NCBI RefSeq assembly: GCF_003933245.1
Contig: NZ_QUSX01000002.1
Location: 1,259,128 to 1,323,127, forward strand
Source: Maribacter algicola
Lineage (GTDB): Bacteria; Bacteroidota; Bacteroidia; Flavobacteriales; Flavobacteriaceae
Direction: 5' to 3'
Length of the DNA: 64,000 bases
The stretch's first letter is position 1. Each line of letters begins with the position of its first letter. The translations under genes were made by a program, and so were the position numbers. This document shows, piece after piece, positions 1-9,776 of the stretch. The notes under the pieces are model-generated. The model saw nothing but the letters and a program-made list of their open reading frames with translations. It was not told where the DNA came from and did no database searches.

Positions 1-30
1 AAAAGCCCGATTTGAAATCGGGCTTTTTTT
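1..30. terminator. bidirectional intrinsic terminator
   Basis: A perfect hairpin (arms around AAAGCCCGATTT and AAATCGGGCTTT) is followed by a run of seven T on the plus strand and flanked by four A on the other side. It can end the dipeptidase gene on the minus strand, whose stop codon lies at 29-31, and also any plus-strand gene entering from the left of the window. Confidence 0.85.
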
Positions 31-1483
31 ATGGCGTATGCTGTAAAATTTCCAACAAGAACTTCCAGAATTTCTGTACCGAGGGTATGCTTACGCGTTC
101 ATCAGGGGAATGGGCTCCTTTGATAGTTGGACCAAAACTGACCATATCCATCTCTGGATAATTCTGTCCTAATATTCCGCATTCCAATCCGGCATGGCAG
201 GCAACAACATGGGGCTTTGAATCAAATAATTTTGTGTATACCGATATGACGACCTTCAATATTTCAGAATCCATATTGGGATTCCATCCAGGATATGACC
301 CAGTAAATGTCACGGAAAAACCGCCCAGCTCAAAGACCGATTTTAAAGCATTGGCCAAATCCATTTTTCCCGATTCTATTGAAGACCTAGTTAAACACCC
401 AATTTCTATAGTTCCATCGGCGACGGTTACCTTGGCCACGTTATTGGAAGTTTCAACCAAATTGGCCATGTTGGTACTCATTCGATAAACACCATTTTGC
501 AATCCGTATATAGTTTTAAGAAGTAATTCTTGAGCCTCCAGTCCCATTAATTGGTCAAAAGGTCGGTCCAAAACCTCTATGACAATTCCAAGTTTTGGAT
601 CTAAACGAGCTAATTCCCCCTTGATTGTTTGGGCTTCCTTTTCTAAAGTTTCCAAAAAGGAGTTCAATTGATTTTCGTCCACATTTAAATGACAGGTACT
701 TTCCCTGGGAATGGCGTTTCGCAAACCACCACCTTGGATGGACGAAATCCTGAAATCAAAAGCATTTCCATGGAACAATAATCGGTTCATGATCTTATTT
801 GCATTGCCCAGACCCTTGTGGATATCCATACCGCTATGTCCACCCGTTAGTCCTTTTATAGAAATCCTCAAACCGACTTCCCCCGGGATTACCGGAGTCT
901 GGCCATAGGTTTTAGTAGCCGTAACATCTATTCCACCGGCGCACCCAATGTCAATTTCATCATCCTCCTCTGTGTCCAAGTTCAGTAAAATTTCCCCTTG
1001 TAACAGACCGCCCTTTAACCCAAAAGCTCCCGTCATTCCGGTTTCCTCGTCTATGGTGAACAAGGCTTCCAAGGGTGGATGCGCAATTTCTTTGGATTCC
1101 AATAAGCTCATAATGGCAGCGACCCCCATACCATTGTCGGCTCCCAACGTGGTACCATTCGCCTTTACCCAATCCCCGTCCACATACATCTGGATTCCGG
1201 CATGCTCAAAATCAAAGTCGGTTTCAACGTTCTTCTGGTGCACCATATCCAAATGTGACTGTAGGGTAATCATTTTTCTATTTTCCATCCCAATGGTTGC
1301 AGGTTTCCGGATAATGACATTACCAACGTCGTCCGTAAAGGTTTCCAGACCCAGTCCCTTTCCAAAATCGACCATAAATTGGATTACTTTCTCCTCCTTC
1401 TTGGAAGGTCTGGGAACCGCGTTCAATCTTGAAAAGTTCTTCCAAACTGTTTTGGGTTCTAATTCGAGTATCTGGTTTTCCAT
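29..1483 (-). CDS. pepD: Xaa-His dipeptidase (aminoacyl-histidine dipeptidase), M20 family
   Basis: This is a cytosolic zinc dipeptidase of the M20 family that splits Xaa-His dipeptides such as carnosine. Of its 484 residues, the metal ligands are visible in LQSHLDMVH (His78, Asp80) and LGADNGMG (Asp117). The catalytic/bridging acid pair is in DEETG (Glu146-Glu147), and GGHSG of the lid domain and CHAGLECG further on also match the family. An in-frame ATG exists upstream at 1591, but that start would run into the divergent DUF3810 gene and adds a 36-residue tail unlike the family, so MENQILEL at 1483 is preferred. It has no signal peptide. It is divergent from the next gene, with about 60 bp shared upstream. 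Confidence 0.93.
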   Translation of the reverse strand: MENQILELEPKTVWKNFSRLNAVPRPSKKEEKVIQFMVDFGKGLGLETFTDDVGNVIIRKPATIGMENRKMITLQSHLDMVHQKNVETDFDFEHAGIQMYVDGDWVKANGTTLGADNGMGVAAIMSLLESKEIAHPPLEALFTIDEETGMTGAFGLKGGLLQGEILLNLDTEEDDEIDIGCAGGIDVTATKTYGQTPVIPGEVGLRISIKGLTGGHSGMDIHKGLGNANKIMNRLLFHGNAFDFRISSIQGGGLRNAIPRESTCHLNVDENQLNSFLETLEKEAQTIKGELARLDPKLGIVIEVLDRPFDQLMGLEAQELLLKTIYGLQNGVYRMSTNMANLVETSNNVAKVTVADGTIEIGCLTRSSIESGKMDLANALKSVFELGGFSVTFTGSYPGWNPNMDSEILKVVISVYTKLFDSKPHVVACHAGLECGILGQNYPEMDMVSFGPTIKGAHSPDERVSIPSVQKFWKFLLEILQHTP

Positions 1484-1530
1484 AAGATTGAAATTTTTCA
1501 GTAAAAATACATACCATAAAATCAAATCCC

Positions 1531-1538
1531 TATTTTTG
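1531..1538 (+). promoter_or_regulatory. possible -7 element of the DUF3810 gene
   Basis: TATTTTTG fits the Bacteroidota -7 consensus TAnnTTTG and ends only five bases before the ATG at 1544. Transcription starting about 5-8 bases downstream would give an almost leaderless mRNA. No TTG is seen at -33 spacing, so this is tentative. Confidence 0.35.
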
Positions 1539-1543
1539 GAATC

Positions 1544-2611
1544 ATGAAGATGTCCCTCAAAACCGTAATCGCGGTTTCTTTGATTCCCCAAATCATCCTT
1601 GTAAAATGGCTTGGTAAAAACACGGATTTCATAGAATCCTATTACAGTTTGGGCCTATATCCCTATGTATCGAGATTCTTTAGGATGCTCTTTGGATGGG
1701 TCCCTTTTTCCATTGGGGACTTGCTCTATTTCCTACTTATTTGCATTGCTATTTTTTATGTGTACCGACAATGGGGCTATATTAAAACACATAAGATGAA
1801 GTTCCTAAGGGATGTTTTCATGATACTCTCCATTGCCTACTTGACATTTCATTTAGCTTGGGGTTTTAATTATTATCGAAAACCGCTATCTGAGAAATTG
1901 GCATTGACGGAAACCAAGGACTATCAAGAATTATTGGACTTTACAGATCGACTTATCAACAAAACAAATTCCATCCAAGAATATATTGTTGGTGACACCC
2001 TTAAAAAAGTAGACATTCCTTATTCCCACGATGAAATGATTCAAAGGAGTATTGACGGCTATAACGAGCTTGCAAAAGAGTTCAACTTTTTGGAATACCA
2101 TCGTCCTAGCGTCAAAACGTCCCTTTTCAGTACCGGACTGACCTATATGGGATATGCAGGCTATCTGAATCCGTTTACCAACGAGGCACAGGTAAATGGA
2201 ATCCTGCCAAATTTTAGGTTTCCCATAGTGGCCGGACATGAGATAGGGCATCAATTGGGATACTCGGCAGAAAACGAGACCAATTTCATTGGCTATTTAG
2301 TGACCTCAAAAAACAAGGACCCGTACTTTCAATATGCGGCCTATGCCTATGTCTTGGGATATTGTCTAAGCGATGTACGCCGAGGAAATCCTGAGACTTT
2401 CGACCAACTGTTCCATAAACTCAATCCCGGTGTTCGGGCAAATTTTCAGGAAATGGCCCTGTTTTGGCAACGCTATGAAAACCCTATGGAACCCGTATTT
2501 AAGTCCATCTTCAATTCCTTTCTGAAGGCCAATAACCAAACACAGGGTATTCAGAGCTATAATGGCGTGGTTTCCCTATTGATAGCCTACCATAAAAAGT
2601 ATCCGATGTAA
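1544..2611 (+). CDS. DUF3810 family membrane protein, zincin-like
   Basis: This 355-residue protein matches the DUF3810 family common in Bacteroidota. It has about three hydrophobic segments in the first 110 residues (about 7-22, 57-76 and 92-108), with the characteristic GWVPFSIGDLLYF before the second. A soluble part follows that carries HEIGH at 232-236 within VAGHEIGHQLGY, a typical gluzincin HExxH zinc motif. The family is uncharacterised, and membrane-bound metallopeptidase activity is inferred from the motif only. The ATG at 1544 is preceded by a TAnnTTTG box. It stands alone between the divergent dipeptidase gene and the amidohydrolase pair, so the neighbours give no functional hint. 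Confidence 0.85.
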   Translation: MKMSLKTVIAVSLIPQIILVKWLGKNTDFIESYYSLGLYPYVSRFFRMLFGWVPFSIGDLLYFLLICIAIFYVYRQWGYIKTHKMKFLRDVFMILSIAYLTFHLAWGFNYYRKPLSEKLALTETKDYQELLDFTDRLINKTNSIQEYIVGDTLKKVDIPYSHDEMIQRSIDGYNELAKEFNFLEYHRPSVKTSLFSTGLTYMGYAGYLNPFTNEAQVNGILPNFRFPIVAGHEIGHQLGYSAENETNFIGYLVTSKNKDPYFQYAAYAYVLGYCLSDVRRGNPETFDQLFHKLNPGVRANFQEMALFWQRYENPMEPVFKSIFNSFLKANNQTQGIQSYNGVVSLLIAYHKKYPM

Positions 2612-2826
2612 AAAGCATAAATATTCAATGGATAACTTTGTAATATTAAGAAAAGTACCTACCAATCTGATATAATTATAAGTATAGGATCATCGAAATG
2701 ATTTATTTATAAAAATTCCTATTCAAATATTTATTTCCCGATTTTCCAGTGTTAAAAAAAACCAAAATCAAGGGAAAGCAGCTATTAAACCTTAATTTTA
2801 GAAAGACTAATCAAACGAACTCAAAA

Positions 2827-5781
2827 ATGAAAAAAATTATTTTTTCACTATGCCTATTTTGGTGTAGTGCTCTTCTCTTTTCTCAAGATTATTTCCCTGA
2901 AAATGAAGGCGTAAAGGCGAACAACAATAACTATACTGCCTTCACGAACGCCAAAATTTTTGTAACACCTACAGAAGTTATTCAAAAAGGGACACTTTTA
3001 ATTCAAAACGGAAAAGTCGTCAACGTAGGCAGCTCCGTAAACCTGCCCCAAAATACCATTGTGGTAGATTTGAACGGAAAATCCATTTATCCTTCCTTCA
3101 TAGACGTTTATTCAAAATTTGGGGTGGAACAGCCAAAGCAAAGTGGTGGAGGTAGGCGTTCCCCTCAATTTGAGCCCACTAGAGAAGGTTTTTACTGGAA
3201 CGACCATATCATGCCAGAAAACGATGCCATTAGCAGCTTTAAGTATAACGAAAAGGAAGCAAAGGAATTGATAGAGGCCGGTTTTGGCGCCGTAAATTCA
3301 CACATTCATGACGGAATCGCAAGAGGTACAGGGGTGTTAATTGCCCTGAACAATGCAGGTACGGACGCAAATAGAATATTGGATGATAATTCCGCCCAAT
3401 ACTTTTCTTTGGAAAAGAGTGTTGCCAAACAACAGTCGTACCCAACTTCCCTTATGGGCTCCTTGGCCTTGTTGAGGCAGATGTATAGCGATGCAGATTG
3501 GTACGCGAACGGAAATGCATCCACTACGGACAGATCATTGGAAGCTCTGATAAAAAACAGAAATCTTGTACAGATCTTCGAGGCCAAGGACAAGGGCAAC
3601 GTCCTCAGGGCAGATAAAATTGGTGATGCCACTGGTATACAATACACCATTTTAGGCGGTGGCAACGAGTTTGAGCGAATCGATGAGATTAAAGCGACCA
3701 ATGCCAAACTAATTATTCCTTTGGATTTTCCCGAAGCGTATGATGTATCCGATCCATATCAAGCGGGCTATGTGTCCCTGGAGGATATGCGCTATTGGAA
3801 CCAGGCACCAACGAACCCCAAGGTGTTGGCGGAAAACGGGGTTTCTTTCTCCTTGACGCCTTTCGAACTAAAATCTATGACCAAATTCAAGGAGAACTTG
3901 ATGAAGGCCATAGAATATGGATTGTCCAAAACAAAGGCCTTGGAGGCACTCACTACCATACCAGCAGAGATTTTGGGGAAATCGGGTGAGCTTGGCTCCC
4001 TAAAAAAGGGCGCACATGCTAACTTCCTGATCACCTCCGGAGATATTTTTGACAAATCCACCACACTTTATGAAAACTGGGTCCAAGGCAATAAAAACAT
4101 TATTAATGACAAGGACACAAAAGATATACGAGGAGATTACAGCCTAACGGCCCAAGGAAAAACCTATAATGTATCCATAACCGGTGAAATAGCTAAACCA
4201 AAGGTAGAAGTAAAACAGGATACCCTAAAACTTACCTCCAAGATTTCCTATGACGGTGATTGGCTGACCTTTTCATTTTCCACGGATAAAGGCGAAAAGA
4301 CCTATCGCATGATAGGACCGGTACTTCCGGAAACAGATGACCTCTCTGGCAGGTTACTATTACCGGATGGAACGGAGACCTTTTTCACGGCAACTAAAAA
4401 ATCAGGGTTTGAAGAGAAATCCAAGAAGGAATCGGACAAACCGGACACTCCTAAAATCATGCCTGTAACCTATCCAAACGTTGGGTATGGCTATGCCTCA
4501 AAACCTAAGCAGGAAAACATATTGTTTAAAAACGCCACGGTTTGGACCAGTGAGGAAGCAGGTATTTTGGAAAATACGGATGTACTGGTAAAAAACGGTA
4601 AAATCGCCAAAATTGGTACCGATTTAAGTGCCGGTGGTGCCAAAGTCATCGATGCTACGGGAAAACATCTTACGGCCGGTATTATCGATGAACATAGCCA
4701 TATCGCCGCACTAGCGGTCAACGAGGCCGGTCATAATAGTTCTGCCGAGGTAAAAATGGAAGACGTAGTAGATCCAGAACACATGGGTATTTACCATTCC
4801 CTTGCGGGAGGCGTTACTTCCATCCAGTTATTGCACGGTTCCGCCAATCCCATTGGTGGTCGCTCCGCCATTTTAAAATTAAAATGGGGCGAGGAAGCAG
4901 ATGGCCTTATTTACGATAATTCCCCCAAATTCATAAAATTCGCCTTAGGTGAAAACGTAAAGCAATCCAACTGGGACAGTCGTTCACGTTTTCCTCAGAC
5001 CAGGATGGGTGTTGAACAAGTTTTTATGAACTACTTTCAACGCGCCAAGGAATATGACGAAAAGAAAAAAAGTGGACAACCTTATAGATATGACGAGGAG
5101 TTGGAGGTACTGGCAGAAATCATAAATGGCGAAAGGTTCATATCCTGCCATTCCTATGTTCAAAGCGAAATAAATATGATGATGAAGGTTGCAGAAAAAT
5201 TCGGTTTCAAGGTAAATACCTTTACGCATATTCTTGAAGGTTACAAAGTTGCCGATAAAATGGCCGAACATGGTGTGGGCGCCGGTTCATTTAGTGACTG
5301 GTGGGCCTACAAATACGAGGTGAACGACGCCATCCCTTATAATGCGGCCATCATGCAATCACAAGGCGTAACTGTAGCCATTAATAGTGATGACCGTGAG
5401 ATGATGAGAAGGTTGAACCAAGAGGCTGCCAAAACCATCAAATATGGAGGGATGACGGAACTTGAAGCATGGAAAATGGTGACCATCAATCCCGCAAAGC
5501 TTTTGCACTTGGATAATCGCGTGGGAAGTATCAAGGAGGGTAAGGATGCCGATCTGGTATTATGGTCAGGCCACCCCCTGTCCGTTTACTCGAAAGCCGA
5601 AAAAACGATGATTGAAGGAACTACCTATTTTGATTTGGAAAAGGACAAAGCCCAAAGGGAAGTCATAAAAAAGGAACGCAACGAACTGGTGAAAATGATG
5701 CTTGAGGAAAAAGCGGGTGGTGGCAAAACCCAAGGTCCAAAACAAAGTGTAAAACAAATTTTCACTTGTGAAACTCTTTAA
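2827..5781 (+). CDS. secreted double-module amidohydrolase family protein
   Basis: This is a 984-residue secreted protein beginning with a signal peptide (MKKIIFSLCLFWCSALLFSQ). An upstream in-frame start at 2749 would bury that signal, so 2827 is chosen. It consists of two imidazolonepropionase-like amidohydrolase modules in tandem. The C-terminal module keeps the metal site: HSH at about 623-625, then SCHSY, THILEGY and NSDD. The N-terminal module has the same frame (IYPSFIDVYSK, then a KALEALTTIPA block) but no HxH, so it probably cannot bind the metals. The next gene encodes a third, also HxH-less module 28 bp downstream. The substrate is unknown, although cyclic amide or dipeptide hydrolysis in the periplasm is plausible for the family. 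Confidence 0.88.
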   Translation: MKKIIFSLCLFWCSALLFSQDYFPENEGVKANNNNYTAFTNAKIFVTPTEVIQKGTLLIQNGKVVNVGSSVNLPQNTIVVDLNGKSIYPSFIDVYSKFGVEQPKQSGGGRRSPQFEPTREGFYWNDHIMPENDAISSFKYNEKEAKELIEAGFGAVNSHIHDGIARGTGVLIALNNAGTDANRILDDNSAQYFSLEKSVAKQQSYPTSLMGSLALLRQMYSDADWYANGNASTTDRSLEALIKNRNLVQIFEAKDKGNVLRADKIGDATGIQYTILGGGNEFERIDEIKATNAKLIIPLDFPEAYDVSDPYQAGYVSLEDMRYWNQAPTNPKVLAENGVSFSLTPFELKSMTKFKENLMKAIEYGLSKTKALEALTTIPAEILGKSGELGSLKKGAHANFLITSGDIFDKSTTLYENWVQGNKNIINDKDTKDIRGDYSLTAQGKTYNVSITGEIAKPKVEVKQDTLKLTSKISYDGDWLTFSFSTDKGEKTYRMIGPVLPETDDLSGRLLLPDGTETFFTATKKSGFEEKSKKESDKPDTPKIMPVTYPNVGYGYASKPKQENILFKNATVWTSEEAGILENTDVLVKNGKIAKIGTDLSAGGAKVIDATGKHLTAGIIDEHSHIAALAVNEAGHNSSAEVKMEDVVDPEHMGIYHSLAGGVTSIQLLHGSANPIGGRSAILKLKWGEEADGLIYDNSPKFIKFALGENVKQSNWDSRSRFPQTRMGVEQVFMNYFQRAKEYDEKKKSGQPYRYDEELEVLAEIINGERFISCHSYVQSEINMMMKVAEKFGFKVNTFTHILEGYKVADKMAEHGVGAGSFSDWWAYKYEVNDAIPYNAAIMQSQGVTVAINSDDREMMRRLNQEAAKTIKYGGMTELEAWKMVTINPAKLLHLDNRVGSIKEGKDADLVLWSGHPLSVYSKAEKTMIEGTTYFDLEKDKAQREVIKKERNELVKMMLEEKAGGGKTQGPKQSVKQIFTCETL

Positions 5782-5809
5782 AATCTTAAAATTGAAAATA
5801 TTCAGCAAA

Positions 5810-7102
5810 ATGAAAAACGTCATATTAATCTTTTTGGCATTCATGATTTATTTGCCAAGTAAAGCCCAGCAAACACCTGCCCCAAAGCAGACAGAAGCTA
5901 TTACCATAGAGGGCGCAACCGCCCATCTAGGAAATGGCGAGATCATTGAAAGTGCCTTGATCATGTTCGAAGAGGGTAAACTTACCTTCGTTGGGGATTC
6001 AAAAATGAAGATTGCCAGAAAAGGTAAGGTAATCGACGCCACAGGCAAACATATCTACCCTGGCTTTATTGCGCCGGCCAAAACCTTGGGATTGGTTGAA
6101 ATCAATTCTGTAAGGGCCACGAACGACCAGGACGAAATTGGGGAATTGATTCCCCATGTGCGTAGTTTAATCGCTTACAATGCAGAATCAAAGGTCGTGG
6201 AAAGTATGCGGCCCAATGGTGTTTTGCTTGGACAGATAGCACCTACCGGTGGGAGAATATCGGGCACATCCTCCATTGTACAGTTCGATGCCTGGAACTG
6301 GGAAGACGCCGCACTCAAAGTCGATGACGGAGTACACTTGAATTGGCCAAGAAGCTTTAGGCAGGGCCGTTGGTGGATGGGCGAAGAAAGAGGTTATAAA
6401 CCAAATAAGGACTATCCAGAAGACGTTGAGACCGTTGTTAATTTCGTTAAAAATGCCATTGCATACGGAAAAGGAACCGCTAAAGAGATGAATCCCGCGT
6501 TTGCGGCCATGCAAGGAGTTTTGGATGGATCTCAAAAAATGTATGTTTATGCGGATGGCGAAAAGGAAATTATAGATGCCGTAAACACGTTAAAAGCTAA
6601 TGGAATCAAGGAAGTTGTTTTGGTAGGTGGCTATGAGGCCCACAAAATAACGGATTTCCTAAAAAAGAACGAGATTCCCGTATTGGTACAGTTTACACAC
6701 AACCTTCCTGTTTTTGATGACGATGATTATGATCTTCCCTATAAATTACCTAAACTATTGGTCGAAGCCGGTTTGTTGGTAGCACTTCAAAACTCTGAGG
6801 CCGAGAATTTTCAGACACGAAACTTGCCCTTTTATGCAGGCCAAGTAGGACAACAGGGATTGGACAAGGAAAAGGCCTTACAGCTCATCACAGGTAATAC
6901 GGCTAAAATTTTAGGTATTGATGATAGCTACGGCACCTTGGAAGTAGGCAAAAGCGCTACACTATTTATCTCGGAGGGTGATGCCTTGGATATGCGTACC
7001 AATCAATTGACCCATGCCTTTATAGATGGCAGGAATATTTCCTTGGAAACCCATCAAACAGAATTATGGAAGCGGTACATGGGGAAATATGAGGGTGAGT
7101 AA
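5810..7102 (+). CDS. secreted amidohydrolase-like protein lacking the HxH metal motif
   Basis: This 430-residue protein has a signal peptide (MKNVILIFLAFMIYLPSKAQ). The start at 5810 is chosen because an ATG at 5768 would overlap the upstream stop and spoil the signal. It has the N- and C-terminal beta-sandwich segments of amidohydrolases (VIDATGKHIYPGFI near the start, and LEVGKSATLFI near the end). At the place of the HxH motif the sequence reads FIAPAKTLG, so the first metal ligands are missing. It is closest in build to the N-terminal module of the preceding protein and is presumably co-transcribed with it. It is more likely a structural or binding partner than an independent enzyme. Confidence 0.82.
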   Translation: MKNVILIFLAFMIYLPSKAQQTPAPKQTEAITIEGATAHLGNGEIIESALIMFEEGKLTFVGDSKMKIARKGKVIDATGKHIYPGFIAPAKTLGLVEINSVRATNDQDEIGELIPHVRSLIAYNAESKVVESMRPNGVLLGQIAPTGGRISGTSSIVQFDAWNWEDAALKVDDGVHLNWPRSFRQGRWWMGEERGYKPNKDYPEDVETVVNFVKNAIAYGKGTAKEMNPAFAAMQGVLDGSQKMYVYADGEKEIIDAVNTLKANGIKEVVLVGGYEAHKITDFLKKNEIPVLVQFTHNLPVFDDDDYDLPYKLPKLLVEAGLLVALQNSEAENFQTRNLPFYAGQVGQQGLDKEKALQLITGNTAKILGIDDSYGTLEVGKSATLFISEGDALDMRTNQLTHAFIDGRNISLETHQTELWKRYMGKYEGE

Positions 7103-7280
7103 CCTACCACTGGGCGAGACCACTAGGCATTCTCGGTAAACATAGTTTTATTTTCAAGATAAGCTTCGTGGAATTATACCCATTGGCGGTGCCAAAAAAT
7201 CGTTTCAATAACCGAATATAAAAATGTACATTTAAGTCGGTAGGTATCGACACATACGGTTAGTGATTACAACAACAACT

Positions 7281-7311
7281 AAAGCTCGATAAACTATCGG
7301 GCTTTTTTTTT
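7281..7311 (+). terminator. intrinsic terminator after the amidohydrolase pair
   Basis: The hairpin AAAGCTCGAT / ATCGGGCTTT, with one G-U pair and a five-base loop, is followed by a long T run. It lies 178 bp after the stop of the second amidohydrolase and 21 bp before the acylase gene. The rest of 7103-7280 holds no recognisable gene. Confidence 0.75.
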
Positions 7312-7332
7312 GACCACAAAACACTTTTAAAG

Positions 7333-9729
7333 ATGAAAAAAATAATTCTAATGGGTCTTTTGACCGTAATATTTTCATGTAAAAAAACCACAACCTCAAC
7401 AGAAGGTCTTCAAATAGAAGGACTGAAAGAACCTGTAGAAATTGTACGGGATGAATGGGGCATTAACCATATTTATGCCAATAATCAGCACGATCTCTTT
7501 TTTGCCCAAGGGTATGCGGCGGCGGCGGACCGGCTGTTCCAGTTCGAAATTTGGCGAAGACAAGCGACCGGTACGGTAGCTGAAATTCTTGGGGAACGAG
7601 AATTAAAACGTGATATTGGCACCCGCCTTTTTAAGTTCAGGGGCGATATGAAAACCGAAATGAACCACTATCATGGCGATGGAGAAGAAATTATTACCGC
7701 ATATACGGATGGAGTGAATGCCTACATTGAGGAGGTATCGAAAAACCCCGATGAGCTTCCCATAGAATTCAAGATATTGGACATACAGCCCCAAAAATGG
7801 ACTCCTGAAGTGGTGATATCCAGGCATCAGGGATTATTGGGAAACATAAACGAAGAGTTACAAATAGGCAGGACGGTCGCAGCATTGGGTGCGGATAAGG
7901 CAAAGGAATTATTTTGGCTGCACCCCAAAGACCCGGATATAACCATGGATAAAAAAATAGATAAGGCATTGTTGTCCCAGGATATTTTGGAGCTATATAA
8001 TGCTTATCGAAAATCGGTGAAATTTGTTCCGGAGGATATACAACCTGAATACAGAGGCCAGGAAATAGCCGATACTTTCATTAAAAATCAGGCTAAAAAT
8101 AGGGATTCCTTGTCAATTGGAAGCAATAACTGGGTAATAAACGGTACACGCACCAAGGATGGCAATACCTATATGGCGAACGATCCGCACAGGACCATTG
8201 CGGTACCCTCCTTGCGCTACATGGCACATTTAGTGGCTCCGGGATGGAACGTTATAGGTGGCGGAGAGCCAGAGATACCCGGAATCTCCATTGGCCACAA
8301 TGAATTTGGTACATGGGGACTCACTGTTTTTGAGACTGACGGTGAAGACCTGTACGTTTATGAACTCAATCCGGAAAACCACAATCAGTATATGTATCAG
8401 GGAGCATGGATGGATATGAAAACCATACAGGAAACCATTAAAGTAAAAGGTCAAAAAGACACCATAGTCAATCTTTACTATACGCAACATGGTCCAGTGA
8501 CAAGAATCGATAAAGAACATCATGTAGCCTACGCGGTTCGTTGCGCTTGGTTGGAACCAGGTGGCTCGCCTTATTTGGCTTCCCTTCGGATGGATCAGGC
8601 CAAAAACTGGGAGGAATTTAGGGAAGCCTGTAATTACAGCCATATTCCAGGGGAAAATATGGTCTGGGCGGACAAGCAAGGGAATATTGGCTGGCAAGCA
8701 GTGGGCATCGCTCCTATCCGAAGAAATTTTAGCGGGTTGGTGCCCATTCCCGGGGATGGCAGTTATGAATGGGACGGTTATTTACCCATTATTGAAAAAC
8801 CGAACGACTACAACCCAGACAAAGGCTTCATAGCTACCGCCAACCAGAATGTAACACCATCTGATTATGTACATTGGGATGCCATAGGCTTTTCATGGTC
8901 CGATCCTTACAGGGGCAACAGGATTGAAGAGGTTTTGAGTAGTAAATCGGACTTTACCATGGAAGATTTTAAGGCCTTGCAAACCGATTATCTTTCCCTG
9001 CCGGCCAGGGAACTTGTCCCCTACTTGAAAAATATCAGTTTTGAAGGGAACTATGAGGAGGCCAAAATGAACTTGGAGGATTGGGATTTTACCTTGAGTC
9101 CGAATTCCATCCCCGCGGCCATCTATGTAGCCTGGGAGGATTCGTTGGCAGAAATGATGGAGGAATTAGTCATTCCCGAAGAAGCAAAACATATTGTGAC
9201 CTCGTTGCAACTCAAAACAATCATTGACTATGTTTCCTCTCCTCAAACTGTATTTGGAGCCAATGCCGAGCGGAAAAGGGAAACGTTATTAAAAAATTCT
9301 TTTCAAAAAGCCATCGATGACCTGGAAAACAGGTTAGGTCCTAATATGGAAAAATGGCAGTACGGTCAAGCAAAGAACAAACACATATATTTGGAACATG
9401 CTTTGGGAAAGGTTGTCAAAAAGACAATGCGCGACACCCTTTTTAACCTGGGACCTTTACCTAGGGGCGGCAATGGTACCACCCCGGGCTCTACGGGAGG
9501 AAATTTAAACCAATCGAGCGGTGCCTCCTTCCGAATGATTGTAAATACAGGGGATTGGGACAAGGCCCAAGCCACCAATGGGCCTGGGCAATCAGGAAAT
9601 CCAGAAAGTCCCTTTTATAGCAATCTATTTGAGCCTTGGGCGAAGGACCAGTATTTTCCGGTCTATTATTCCCGACAAAAAATTGATTCCGTGGCGGTGG
9701 AAAGAATGAATTTATTACCCAAAGGGTAA
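7333..9729 (+). CDS. penicillin acylase family (S45) lipoprotein
   Basis: This is an Ntn-hydrolase of the penicillin/acyl-homoserine-lactone acylase family, 798 residues, exported as a lipoprotein (lipobox IFSC with Cys16). Such enzymes are made as a precursor and cut autocatalytically. The new N-terminal Ser of the beta chain is visible at about 264 in SIGSNNWVING, following a spacer. The alpha-chain signature (DEWGINHIYANN, then FAQGYAAAADRLFQ) and downstream family blocks (ANDPH, GVSIG-like PGISIGHNEFGTWGLT, TANQN) are present. The natural substrate cannot be told from sequence; acyl amides, including N-acyl-homoserine lactones or lipid amides, are the usual range. It is a single gene, with a terminator upstream and a convergent dioxygenase gene downstream. 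Confidence 0.93.
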   Translation: MKKIILMGLLTVIFSCKKTTTSTEGLQIEGLKEPVEIVRDEWGINHIYANNQHDLFFAQGYAAAADRLFQFEIWRRQATGTVAEILGERELKRDIGTRLFKFRGDMKTEMNHYHGDGEEIITAYTDGVNAYIEEVSKNPDELPIEFKILDIQPQKWTPEVVISRHQGLLGNINEELQIGRTVAALGADKAKELFWLHPKDPDITMDKKIDKALLSQDILELYNAYRKSVKFVPEDIQPEYRGQEIADTFIKNQAKNRDSLSIGSNNWVINGTRTKDGNTYMANDPHRTIAVPSLRYMAHLVAPGWNVIGGGEPEIPGISIGHNEFGTWGLTVFETDGEDLYVYELNPENHNQYMYQGAWMDMKTIQETIKVKGQKDTIVNLYYTQHGPVTRIDKEHHVAYAVRCAWLEPGGSPYLASLRMDQAKNWEEFREACNYSHIPGENMVWADKQGNIGWQAVGIAPIRRNFSGLVPIPGDGSYEWDGYLPIIEKPNDYNPDKGFIATANQNVTPSDYVHWDAIGFSWSDPYRGNRIEEVLSSKSDFTMEDFKALQTDYLSLPARELVPYLKNISFEGNYEEAKMNLEDWDFTLSPNSIPAAIYVAWEDSLAEMMEELVIPEEAKHIVTSLQLKTIIDYVSSPQTVFGANAERKRETLLKNSFQKAIDDLENRLGPNMEKWQYGQAKNKHIYLEHALGKVVKKTMRDTLFNLGPLPRGGNGTTPGSTGGNLNQSSGASFRMIVNTGDWDKAQATNGPGQSGNPESPFYSNLFEPWAKDQYFPVYYSRQKIDSVAVERMNLLPKG

Positions 9730-9776
9730 TAATATATCATAAATGGTAAACATACACTATATAGCAGTAATGAGCC

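Noticed and set aside
948..1547. 199-codon frame on the plus strand opposite the dipeptidase gene
   Set aside because: It mirrors the M20 gene in the antisense direction, is serine-rich in the way of shadow frames, and has no motif of its own.
7103..7280. Possible gene or tRNA in the gap after the amidohydrolase pair
   Set aside because: No cloverleaf, no T-loop GTTCRA sequence in a fitting context, and no frame of useful length.
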